Assembly (NCBI GenBank): GCA_022453515.1
Contig: JAJNNY010000011.1
Location: forward strand, 62,001 to 126,000
From: Astrocystis sublimbata
Taxonomy: Eukaryota > Ascomycota > Sordariomycetes > Xylariales > Xylariaceae
Direction: 5' to 3'
Length of the DNA: 64,000 bases
Position 1 is the first letter of the stretch, and each line of letters begins with the position of its first letter. The translations under genes and the position numbers were made by a program. Under the pieces are notes generated by a model. It was not told the origin of the DNA. It saw only the letters and a program-made list of their open reading frames with translations, and did not search any database. Below, in pieces: positions 51,539 through 60,904 of the stretch.

Positions 51539-53348
51539 ATGGCCTCTAAGCGAACGGCCGAGGACGGCGTCGAGTTGAAACCCACCAGAAACAAGCGTCA
51601 CAAGACCAGCCGAACAGACCCAACCTCGGGCCAGCGTGGCGCATTCGGAGATCTAGGAGGAGGCACAACTGCGCCCGGCGACAGCGACCTCGAATGCGAG
51701 GATGACTCGGAGGCCCTGGCATATCTGAGATCCGTCAGGTAAGACGCACCCTCCCTACGCGCCCAGCTCCCAAGTCTCGACCTTCGACGCTAAACATGGT
51801 TTCCCCAGTAGTCGCAGTTGGAAGCGTTCCTTTGGCTGATATGGTGAGTGCAGAACCCAAGCATCTGGGATACCCCACGTGCTCGTCGCAAAGAAAGCCG
51901 GGCCTCCTCCCCCTCCACAAGCCGCTGGGCAAGACGGCGAAGAGCAGCCTGCCGACCGCACCGTGTACGAGGACGGCGTGGGCGACTTCCGGGGCTACTA
52001 CGAGGACGGCGCATACGTAGCGTGCCCCGACGAGGAAGAAGGGCCACAACACGATGAAGAAGAGGAGGGCGAACAGGGCGAGATTGAATCACAGAGCAGC
52101 GATGGCGCCGAGGCCTCCGAATCCGCCGGGGGCCGACCGCGGAACAGCAGCGCCGACGAGATCCGAGACGCCTACTTCACATCCATCACGAACCGGTACA
52201 CCGCACTCCGCGAACTCCTCCAGACCGAGCCGCCACAAGCCGCAATCGAGGCCCTGCCCTCAACACATCCGATCGAGATAGGCGAATGGAAACGCGGGGT
52301 CGATAATTTCCAGACGTGGGAAGGTCGTCTTAGAGCAACGGACCCCCTTCCTGCCCAGATTGCCGCCATGCACAAGGACAGCGTCCTCCGCCTATTGCGC
52401 ATCCTCCTCTCGCGCAAATTCCTCCGCAAGCGCACACAGCTGCGCGAGCGCACCAGTCGCTGGGTCTGGGCTGTACTAGCCCGGCTGCCGGACAAGGGCG
52501 AGCTCGACTACATGGAAGTGGGTTGGATTCGCGAGTTGGGAAAACGAGCTGTTCTCCTGATGGTGTCGCTGGCGGAACTCGAAGTGCTTAAGGAACACTG
52601 CGACGTTGCTGACAGTAGCCCTGGGGACGAGGATGAGGACGAAGTCGATGCTGATGTCGACGAGTATTTCAAGGATGGTCCTTTCGATGCCGAGGATGCG
52701 GCGCCCACCCCCGAACCTACAGAGGAGCCGATTGAAAATGCTCTAGGTGATGAAGTACCCACTACGAGTAGTCACGCCCATCAGTCTCAGAACGGCGCCA
52801 CCAAAGCAAGTGCTGAAGCGAACAATGCATCTCTGCAAACTCCGTGCGCAGGGGACACGTCGGATGTAGAGATGCAGCTGGAATCCGACGCAGAAGACGG
52901 GGAAGTAGCCGGCGAACTCCCTTCACCGCCACGTTCAGATCCCATAACTGACATGGACACGGCAAAAGCGCGACTCCTGGCCCAGCTCGACGGCAACGAC
53001 GATGGTGACATTCCAGAGGACAACTTTAGTGCCTCGGGCTTGCCCGATCCTACTGCTACGGATGAAGCCCGAGCACCACAAATAATAGCTGTAGACGTCG
53101 ATAAGGGAAAGCAGCGACAGCAACAGTGGGAGGAGGATGACGAATACGAAGAAGAAGAAGAGGGGGAGTACGATATGGTGGAGAGCAAAGATGAAGGCGC
53201 GGACCACCAACGCTATCAGGAGCTGGATCGCGCCCAGGTCAATGAGCGTGCTACGCTCAACATGATCCTCACCGTGGCAGGCGAGTTCTACGGGCAGCGG
53301 GATCTCCTCGAGTTCCGGAATCCCTTCGGCGGCCTCCAGTTCGAGTAG
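51539..53348 (+). CDS. Gemin2-like snRNP assembly factor (SMN-interacting)
   Basis: A 564-residue protein from two exons, 51539-51738 and 51854-53348, with a 115-bp intron (GTAAGA...GTGCAG). Splicing joins ALAYLRSVR to TQASGIPHVLVA, matching the N-terminal signature of Gemin2/SIP1 proteins, which bind SMN and hold the Sm ring during spliceosomal snRNP assembly. Residues of roughly 165-190 (SSADEIRDAYFTSITNRY) and 230-310 (including SVLRLLRILLSRKFL, SRWVWAVLARLP and IRELGKRAVLLM) follow the helical core of the family. The last 25 residues (LNMILTVAGEFYGQRDLLEF) match the human C-terminus, which has the same YFxQRDL pattern. Between core and C-terminus is an acidic, Glu/Asp-rich insertion of about 200 residues, so the protein is twice the length of human Gemin2. 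The start was chosen at the ATG that opens a Lys/Arg-rich segment (MASKRTAEDG); longer forms are possible but less likely. Confidence 0.85.
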
Positions 53349-54047
53349 AAGCGAACAGCAGTAGTAGGTGTGCGCTTTTTCCCGTTCACTACCTATTCAC
53401 GATTTGGCTTTCCAGCCTTGGGTATGCGTATATACATCTTGAAAAATGCATGAAACACAGAGTGGTTTGTTTAGACGTATTAATTCGGGTGAGTATTAAT
53501 TTGCGATCATGGATCCTTTGTTGATGGCGTCTGTGTTACTCCGCATATTGACCACGGCTTGTGGTCAATCAACCTACTATTAGTGTTGGCATAAGACAGA
53601 TCAGGTAGGACTTTGTTTATGATGGAAGCATCAGATAGCAAAAAATTGAAAATCTGCCTCGCATGTTCATTGGCAAAACGATATATGTACCGTAAACGCA
53701 GTCTATGAACAAACGTGTTACTGCCAGTACATATCATAGCATGTATCTGGCAGCTTTGAAAAAACCGGACTCGTTGCGCGTGCGGTGAAAAGCTCTGCCT
53801 TCACACGAAGCATCACGTCCCACATATCCGCCCAGAGGTTTCCGTAAACCAGTCAACCTAGAGAGAACGCCGCCCTTACCGGTCTTAGACCGGTCCTGCC
53901 ATTTGTTTCCTTGGTACATAGAGACACGGATTCTCTTTATCCGTACATCCAAACACACCGGGTATCCCAGACCTTCGGCCACGCTCGACCAACCTCATCC
54001 CATTCACCCTATGTGAATTTCTTGTCAACATATTTTATTTTCTTCGG
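53349..54047. other. Intergenic region between convergent genes
   Basis: About 700 bp between the 3' ends of the Gemin2-like gene and the ribonucleotide reductase regulator. It should hold both polyadenylation sites. No further gene is visible. Confidence 0.55.
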
Positions 54048-54926
54048 TCAAGCATCATTCATCATATCCACCTCCCACGGCCCTTGGTCCAAGAACTCGG
54101 CGTCGTCGAAATCACTATCGACGACCATGAGATTCTCATGACCAGCTCCGGATACCGGCGTGGTCGGGCCGCCAGAGAAGTTGGCTCGCAGCCGGCTCTT
54201 GCGCGGCACGGCTATGGGCCGGCCGTTGTCGCTCACTGGGCTGATGTCGCGGTGGTATCGCCAAAAGTTCAACTGTCCGGGGATCTCGTTCTCTTCATCC
54301 TCGACGAAGTATCGCTTCCGCGAGGGCCCTGTGATGCTCGAAGCACTCGACTGCACAGACTCTTGGCTGCTGATCAAGCCCGGCATGTCGTCTAAACCCA
54401 TGCCGTCGCAGCTGAAGTGAGGCTGGTATGTGCTTGAGGGTGATGATGGAGGGGGTTGTGTGTTCATCCCGCCGACTTTGTTGATCCCGCAGAAGGGGAG
54501 CAGCTCCCGCGGGGAGGAGAAGGCGTTCGCCCGTGATCGCTGGCCCTCGCCCATAGTTGCTGCCGTTGCTACCGCTGCTGCTGTTTCGGTGGTGCCGGCG
54601 TCACTCTCGTCCCACAATGCGAAGGCGGCGTAGCTTCCTGTCTTGTATCCCTCGGGCACGGACTTGCGAACGCGCATGCCCACCGAGAGCAGGTTTGACT
54701 GTACGGATGCGGGGAGACTGTCTATGTCCTCGATGTGATGTTTTGTTGTTGATAATGACGAGGACGACGATGGTAGTGAGGTGTACGTCTGGCTGATGTG
54801 GTTATGGTGGTTATGGGTGTAGGGAGAAGTGGCGCCCGTCGCAGAGTTGAAGAAGGAGGTGATGTGCCTCTGCGCGGGGTCGCAGGCTGCACCAGCGAAT
54901 TGTCGCTTGGTTCGAGGAGCCGACAT
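54048..54926 (-). CDS. Ribonucleotide reductase regulator of the Spd1/Dif1/Hug1 type
   Basis: A single-exon gene for a 292-residue, largely disordered protein. Two conserved blocks identify it. Residues 5-27 carry RTKRQFAGAACDPAQRHITS, resembling the N-terminal motif of fungal damage-regulated import facilitators. Residues 71-99 carry LPASVQSNLLSVGMRVRKSV followed by PEGYKTG, the block typical of the ribonucleotide reductase inhibitor family (Sml1, Dif1, Spd1). Such proteins bind the small subunit and control its localisation or activity, limiting dNTP supply outside S phase or DNA damage. The remainder has Ala-, Ser- and His-rich stretches and a C-terminal acidic segment (VVDSDFDDAEFLDQGPWEVD). 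Family members are small and diverge fast, so which of the three activities it has cannot be told. The ATG at 54926 directly precedes the first conserved block. Confidence 0.82.
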   Translation of the reverse strand: MSAPRTKRQFAGAACDPAQRHITSFFNSATGATSPYTHNHHNHISQTYTSLPSSSSSLSTTKHHIEDIDSLPASVQSNLLSVGMRVRKSVPEGYKTGSYAAFALWDESDAGTTETAAAVATAATMGEGQRSRANAFSSPRELLPFCGINKVGGMNTQPPPSSPSSTYQPHFSCDGMGLDDMPGLISSQESVQSSASSITGPSRKRYFVEDEENEIPGQLNFWRYHRDISPVSDNGRPIAVPRKSRLRANFSGGPTTPVSGAGHENLMVVDSDFDDAEFLDQGPWEVDMMNDA

Positions 54927-56316
54927 TTGTGGTTACGGGATGGGATGGAGACAAGTCGAGGATGTGTTTCGCGGAGATTGTGTTACACGTAGCGTCATGC
55001 GACTCGGGAGAAGGTACCGCCAAGCTGTTGAGCTACCCCAGGCACAGAATATCAGGGTTCTAACGGCCGTGCTACTAGGCAGTGTCCTAGCCCGCGACTA
55101 ATAGGACTTAGCGCTCTTGCCGCTTTTGCTCAGGCAGATTCAGGCAGCCCCCGTGTACATTTAATACAGTCATGTACACTTTTGCATAATTTCCTATTCC
55201 ACAGTCCCTACTGCCAGGTGTTAGATACAACGGTTCGTGATGACAAAGGGATCGAAAAAAAAGATTTTGGCCGTCGAGGGAATCGAACCCCCAGGACCCA
55301 ACGACGCTAAGTAAGGATATTTTACGCTAGGTAAAGATATTATGGCTCGCTCCGCTAGGCCAAACCAGTCCGGCCTTTGGCAGTGTTTTCTTTAAATGCC
55401 TGTAGGGTAGTTTGCTATATAAGGTGTGTGCTTGTCGGTCTGTAAATGTAGATTCGAAGTTTAAAGGGTTCCAGAGGCTGGGAGAGGTAGGACCTAGATA
55501 GGTCCCATCATTTCCTAGAGATGGAACCTTGAAGGAGTGGTTATAGGAAGGCATAGCAGACCAACTCAATCCTCCGACCTCTTTCTATCAGTAATTGACT
55601 TAGCATATAGAATAAATAGGTATTCTATACTACCTAGTCCTCCCTCTAACAATAATCCCTTTTGTTAGCGAAAAAAATCATGACTTTGAAAAAAGTCCAA
55701 TGGTAATCTTCTTGCGGTACAAAGCTGCGGTATGCGGAGCAAAGAACTGGATCTTGTTGTCGAACATTAGGCCCCATTGCCTAGGTAGGTAATGCTTCGC
55801 ATCACAACATCGTCTACACCGCATCCAACCTTTGCTTTCTAGCAACCCAAACCGTTCGCTGTACATGGTTCTATTCTGTTGAATCTAGTATTATTTAGAA
55901 TGCTCGCAGTTAATAATGGCAGCCTATCGTATATACCATTGGTAAATTGGACCCTCATGCCCATATTCCGCAACCGTGCATTTCGTGTATTAGCGGCAGA
56001 TCAAACCACTTACTTCATGGTCGCGCCCATAGGGTATTGGTTAAAACATAATGAACGCGACGAGAATGGAAAGCTAAGATCGTTAATCCAAATTAGTTGC
56101 CAACACATAACTCAGTCTTAAATAGCAGCCTGGGAAGGATCATGTAAAAGTGGGAAGCAAGGGTCTCCTCCTTAGGCAGCAAGATTCTGTATATCTCTAT
56201 ATGAATAGTTGTTAACATGCCGTTCTATCTTCAATTAGCAAGTCAACTATCGTGTTCGTAGTTTCTTACAGCTATTAACTTCTTACTAGCAACTCCAGCC
56301 TTGTTTTTACTTCACC
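54927..56316. other. Intergenic region with tRNA-like locus
   Basis: About 1.4 kb between two divergently oriented genes. It contains the second tRNA-like locus (55269-55375) and AT-rich DNA near 55570-55680. No protein gene was recognised. Confidence 0.5.
55269..55375 (-). pseudogene. tRNA-like locus, copy B, probably non-functional
   Basis: On the minus strand it has an A-box-like TGGCCTAGCGG and an intact B box GGTTCGATTCC with a good T arm (GGGGG/CCCTC) and the 3' acceptor strand GACGGCC. The 5' strand GGCCGGA pairs at only five positions. The anticodon region is disrupted by a tandem duplication of a unit of about 20 bp (ACGCTAAGTAAGGATATTTT and a variant) at roughly 55301-55340. It shares a 33-bp block and a weaker flank with the copy at 23967-24055. 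It is better preserved than copy A, but no anticodon could be assigned. It could also be an unusual intron-containing tRNA. Confidence 0.45.
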
Positions 56317-57122
56317 ATGAAATTAACCACTGCATTGTACGGCCTCGTCGCCGCCACCGGCGCCCTTTCCCAGGGTACCGATATCGATGGAAGCCCATTC
56401 CCCGATCTGAAGACCGACGGCCCGTACGCACTGCACGTCAAAGGCCAAGGCAAGAGCTCAATTGACGGTAAGAGCTGCACTGCGAGTTTTGACGAATTGA
56501 AGACTCTTCGCTAACGACTGTAGGGTACCTCTACGCCGTCCATGAATTTGATACGGACCATGATGCGGACGCTGGAGTCTCTGTGCTGCACTATCGCCCA
56601 GGTCCTGCGCCTGCTGCCTTTAACTCGTCATATCGCTTCTACTTCAACACCACGGTGGACGACAACTCGGGGCTGGGCTTTGTAGTTACGGATATCAAGG
56701 GCAGCAAGGCGACCAACTCGGGCAATCTTTACAAAGGAAAGCCTATGTTCTGGACGCACTTCCCTGGTACGAATGTTGCTTGGTTGGAGTTCGGTTCCGG
56801 CGCCAACCCCTATAGCACGCACAGCCTAGGTTTTGGCAAGGACGGAAGGGCCTACGTGTACTACCAGGGTCACAATGACGCGGAAGAGGTTGTAGGGAAG
56901 CGATCAGACGAAACCGCGACTAAGATTCGTGAGTCTCCTGCCTGAAGGATTGAAATGATGATGTGAATCGTGATGGCTGACAAGTTCACAGAGAATGGCT
57001 GGGTTATTTGCTGGCAGACGACGTACACTGCCGTCGGATATACGCTGTCCTGGATTACATGGGGCGACCAGGCACACAACCCAACTTGCCAGCGTGTTGA
57101 CTTGACTAGAAAGAAGCTCTAG
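56317..57122 (+). CDS. Small secreted protein of a conserved fungal family
   Basis: A 228-residue protein from three exons: 56317-56467, 56524-56928 and 56992-57122, with introns of 56 bp (GTAAGA...TGTAG) and 63 bp (GTGAGT...CACAG). Residues 1-19 form a signal peptide (MKLTTALYGLVAATGALSQ), so secretion is expected. The mature part has two N-glycosylation sites (NSS, NTT) and two cysteines, in VICWQ and PTCQRVDL, that may form one disulfide. The C-terminal pattern W-x-C-x-T with NPTCQRVD resembles a widespread family of small ascomycete secreted proteins of unknown function. No catalytic motif or GPI signal is seen. Without the splices the frame stops early, which supports the introns. It lies between tRNA-like and transposon sequences. 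Surface, wall or effector roles are possible, but none is shown. Confidence 0.85.
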
Positions 57123-58054
57123 AGGGTCTATCAGATTTCGGGTTTGAACGAACGAATGCTCTCTGCTCAGTAGTAGTAGAGGTGCGTGCGCAGCCCATTT
57201 CTCTTCGTCCAAAGGTTCTTAAACTGGCCCGCTGTACGAAACTTCGATGTCCGCTCCCACTTCACTAAACGGACAACTATTTTCGTATGGCATGACTGGC
57301 TTGGTGCTGAACATATACCTTGTACATATAGTTGATTGAGATCCTAATACAACACGACTTGGAATCCTCCAGTGCTGTCTCTGCCCATTGTTTACCTGAC
57401 CTGTTGTGCCAGGTGTTTGAAAGATATTCTTCATTCTCGCAGTATGTGCACAGGTGGAAGATAAACACCGTTGTCGCGAGTTACACCCAAGAGACAAAAT
57501 TGGTTTCAAATACCTTTATTAGTAATAAAAGTTAGTACGGATAGCACCACTGCCTCTACTTCGTAGGTAAGTTCAACCTTGAAGTTATGCAAAGTTTTAT
57601 GCTGTTCCATGTGGGTCAGACTCAGCCCTGAGGTTAAAAGCAGCGTGGCTCAGGTTCCAAGACTGTTCCGATTTGGGGATGGTAGGTAGGGAGGTAAAGT
57701 CTATCGTGGAGGGTCTTGGCGGGGTGACGCAGATGGCGCCCGGCACAGGGAGCAACCAGGATTACTGTATGGCAAATCTGGGCAGTAGACCCCCAAAAAC
57801 CCCCAGACGAACAAGCCACCGCCCCTGTAATGTCCCACTGGGCAGAAACAGAAGATGGGTATCCGATAAATGTCCAAATGCAGGTGAACACCGCCCCAGT
57901 CCCGCCAATCCGGGGCAGCAAGCAGGGCAATTGGAAACGAACGACAAAATGAAGGTTGAAGCGCCCAGGGGGCAGTTTGGGGGGGTTTTTGGGGCCTTGC
58001 TGAATCAAAAAGCTGGGGCGAAGCACGCATGCACCCGTGTGAGACAGCGGTGTG
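57123..58054. other. Intergenic region flanking the transposon block
   Basis: About 930 bp between the secreted-protein gene and the hAT-like element. A 187-codon frame starting at 57673 runs into the transposon and has Gly/Pro/Arg-rich low-complexity composition; it is probably not a gene. It contains C5A5C5-type inverted tracts (57790-57994). Confidence 0.5.
57790..57994. repeat. Inverted C5A5C5 / G7T5G4 tracts
   Basis: CCCCCAAAAACCCCC at 57790-57804 is mirrored by GGGGGGGTTTTTGGGG at 57979-57994 on the same strand, so the two tracts are inverted copies about 175 bp apart. They could pair as a hairpin. Similarity beyond the core is weak. Confidence 0.7.
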
Positions 58055-58934
58055 CAGGGTTAGGAAAAAGTCACTGTAAGTTAATTCAGTACCCTGACTT
58101 TAACTTATTCAGTAGATCTATAACTTTGATTAACTTATTCATAGTTATTCAGGTAATTGAATTAGTAACTAAGAAAGTCATTAAAAGTTTAGTATGCCCT
58201 TACTTTTTTCTGATTTTCTCTATTTTTAATTTTTAAAAATGAAAAATGAAAAATTAAAAGTTTATATAATAAAAAAATATTAAAAATAATATGAGGAAAA
58301 AAAGTAAAGGTAAATAACTTATTTATTTCTAAGTTAGTAAAAATTAACTTAGTTATTTAGTGATTAATTGTCACGAACCAACAGGGGCCGACCAGTCGGG
58401 TAGGCCAAGGGACAGCTGAAGGGATACTGTGCGCGAAAGTGACATGCGGGGCTGCAGGCCAGGTCACAGAAGCAGTGTGGATCCCGAGTCTGAAGTCACG
58501 TGATGGATCACTAGATCGTGGTGAGCCAGACTCACTGGAACACCGTGAGCCTGTGAGCCAGACCAGTGAGTGAAGGAAGGAAATACTATATAGCCTCGAC
58601 GGCACTCCTATGTATCTAGTCTTTCCTTACTTCACTATTCAATCTAAGCATACCATCAGTTCTTGGAATGGGAGTAATCTCCTGACGACTTAGTGAACGA
58701 TACCTTATATTGCTCAGCGATCCTTTGTCATAAGCTTAGCCCTTATCCTTAGGAACATAAACCCACTAAGACCCCTACTCTACCCTATACTCAGTGTTAA
58801 GGATAGAGCAGTCGTTACATTAATCCTAAGTTAATAGAAATTAACTTAAACTAACTGCCCCTACTAACTTTACTGAATAAGTTATAACTAACTGCCTTAG
58901 TCACTAAAAGTCATTGACTTTTGTCCTAACCCTG
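58055..58934. mobile_element. Non-autonomous hAT-type DNA transposon, interrupted by a solo LTR
   Basis: The ends are inverted repeats: CAGGGTTAGGA at 58055-58065 and its reverse complement at 58924-58934. A second, perfect 14-bp inverted repeat lies inside (TAACTTATTCAGTA at 58101-58114 and its complement at 58871-58884). The flanking 8 bp are GCGGTGTG (58047-58054) and GCAGTGTG (58935-58942), an 8-bp target duplication with one G-to-A difference. An 8-bp duplication with CAGGG ends is characteristic of hAT elements. Excluding the inserted LTR and one copy of its 5-bp duplication, about 424 bp remain, very AT-rich and without coding capacity, so this is a MITE-like derivative needing a transposase from elsewhere. 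Confidence 0.82.
58369..58819. mobile_element. Solo LTR of a Gypsy-like retrotransposon
   Basis: A 451-bp segment that begins TGTCACGA and ends TCGTTACA, which are imperfect inverted termini (7 of 8). It is flanked by identical 5-bp duplications TTAAT at 58364-58368 and 58820-58824. TG...CA ends with a 5-bp duplication are diagnostic of LTR retrotransposons. No internal coding region, primer-binding site plus second LTR, or reverse transcriptase is present, so the element was reduced to one LTR by recombination. A TATA-like CTATATAG at 58585-58592 fits an LTR promoter, giving probable plus orientation. GC content is clearly higher than that of the host hAT element. The Gypsy assignment rests on the TGT(C/A)ACG terminus and is tentative. 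Confidence 0.85.
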
Positions 58935-60277
58935 GCAGTGTGGGGCAACGATGAACAATGGAGCGTTCCTGAATGGCTCAAATTGATTCACAACCCAAAA
59001 CGCGCCGCATACCGTGTTTTCACGCGTCACACTTGAGTGCCGAGGCTGCAATAGGTAGGTACCTAAGTACCTAGTGCTGAGATCATTGATAAGTTGTGGG
59101 AAGGTGGTCCGTGCTATCCACGTGAGCTTATCCCTCTATCGGAAAGAGCCACCTTAGACGTCGAAGCTATTGAAGTGATCACTACAGAATGGTCAATTCC
59201 CGCCCTTTTGGGTCTGCAGCACAAACGACTGTCCATAGGTAGTGCAGATGCCTCCAAATAAGTTGGATAGAGCTTGTGATAGGCTATGCATGCCATGATG
59301 TTATATCGGAACTATGACTGGGTGTATATGTGTACGCTATGGCTACCTAAGGGCCTACCTGCTGTGGTAGATACCTAGTACCAACGTTGCTGACGTGAAA
59401 ATTACCTTAAAATATGCGCTACGTAAAAAGGGTTGGTTGGGTGGTTTACTCGCTATGAAATGTCCGGGGAATGTCCTCAGCAGCTAGGTGGTATATGTAT
59501 GTGCAACGATTAAGTGGGCAATGAGCAAAAGCTTAACTCAGGTTTCAAGCTGCTCACCTGGCGTGGAAGAGTCATCGAAGCCTCGAGATTCCCAAAGCCT
59601 CTCCAAGTGCACATACAATATAACATAACATACCTAGCTAGGTAGGTTCTAGGTATTCAGTAGAGCCAAGGAACTGTCTGATCATGTACGATTACACTTG
59701 CCATAGATTGGCAACATCATACTTCACGCTTAATAGCGCATTCGCCTACATAGTCACATAATCATGGCAGGGAAGTCAATAGAGTTTTGTCCGTGGAACC
59801 CATGAATTTGCCTAGAGCAATGAAACTAACAGCAAGAACACAGCCTTTTGGGTATAGCAATCCTCAATCGGCGTTCCACGTCCTCGCATCTCAGAAGATT
59901 GCCTCAATGGACGTCCCCTGAGTGCTCGTGGAGAGCCGTTTCCAGCTATCCACCCATGCAGCACGACCACCACCTCGATGTGGGTGGTCTTATGTTACAC
60001 AACAAGAGTAGAAACCAGTCGCAGGAAGAAAGACGATGCAAGATATCAGGACCCCAAACGCCCCTTTTTGTATTGGGAGTACTTTTTGGTATCCGTCGTC
60101 TATCTGCAGTGACGTAGATGCGGAATCGTCAGAAGTCGATAGTTGCGTGTATTCGAAGGATGATGCCCAAATTTTCTATGCGCCCCATGCCACCGAGAGA
60201 AGCCTTGCAGATATCCGAACTGTACCATCAAGTCGTGACCAATGCCCCAAGAACGAAAATAGAACGACGCGATGCCT
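58935..60277. other. Intergenic region, no gene recognised
   Basis: About 1.3 kb right of the transposon block. TAGGTA-type runs at 59054-59075 and 59628-59660. No gene or RNA recognised. Confidence 0.5.
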
Positions 60278-60904
60278 CTACTTTCTGCGGAAAGAGCAGC
60301 CCTCGGTTAATCTGGCTTTGCCACCGGTAGGCTGGCATAGAACGGTGGTACATCCCTGGCAGATGACGACGGTCTGGGCGTGCGAGAAGACGGTGGTGAT
60401 TGTGAAGCAACCGGGGCACTTGACGTCCATGAAGAATGATCTGGGGGCGGGCACCAGGGTCTGTCGATTTGGTTAGGCCTCACGAGTCATATTCAGCGAC
60501 CTCGGGTTTCGGAACATACCTTCAGCTTGTGCTTCTTGGCCTCAGCAGCCGGGGTAGGGTTGAGGAGATCAACGGCGAGAACCTGTACAGCAAAATTTTG
60601 TCAGCACTTCGATGCAATATTCACGGCAGCCGCAAGATATCGATCATCCTGCTGTATCCATCCGACAGAACAACATCGAGGCATGCAAGCGGTCGTCGAC
60701 TGATTGCCGTGGTCGTCGATAAATAATCTTTGGGCATGGTCGAAAAGATCGGTCGCGATGTGACGGGCATGTGTCGTATTTGTTGGATTGATTGGTTGGT
60801 TGATTGGTCGATTGATCATCCATCGTACTTGTGTGATTGATCTCGTCGAGGGCATTTCCGAGCAGGGGAGGCGGAGAAGATGAAAATCGCAGTTCACTTA
60901 CCAT
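60278..60904 (-). CDS. rps27: 40S ribosomal protein eS27 (S27)
   Basis: An 82-residue zinc-binding protein of the small ribosomal subunit. Three coding exons: 60904-60902 (the ATG alone), 60582-60520 and 60460-60278. Intron 1 is 319 bp (GTAAGT...GTACAG) and intron 2 is 59 bp (GTATGT...GACAG). The protein begins [21 protein letters not shown] and contains [20 protein letters not shown], with the zinc ligands C37-x2-C40 and C56-x2-C59, and ends with the typical [10 protein letters not shown]. Length and all signatures agree with eS27. Exon 1 is assigned because exon 2 opens directly after a good acceptor with the family's second residue, and the ATG is followed directly by a consensus donor. 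The gene is divergent from the phosducin-like gene. A longer overlapping frame on the opposite strand is a shadow. Confidence 0.95.
60783..60817. repeat. GATTGGTT-type imperfect repeat in eS27 intron 1
   Basis: Imperfect tandem TTGATTGG/TTGG units lie inside the first intron of rps27. The repeat is directly visible. It may simply be a replication-slippage product. Confidence 0.7.

Noticed and set aside
55269..55375. Functional tRNA gene
   Set aside because: The acceptor stem has mismatches and no anticodon stem-loop could be drawn, so only a degenerate tRNA-like locus is claimed.
57673..58236. 187-codon plus-strand frame running into the hAT-like element
   Set aside because: Low-complexity Gly/Pro/Arg content, includes the C5A5C5 tracts and crosses the transposon boundary. 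Unlikely to be a real gene.
60036..60476. 146-codon plus-strand frame
   Set aside because: It overlaps exon 3 of rps27 on the opposite strand, and the ribosomal protein explains the coding signal.
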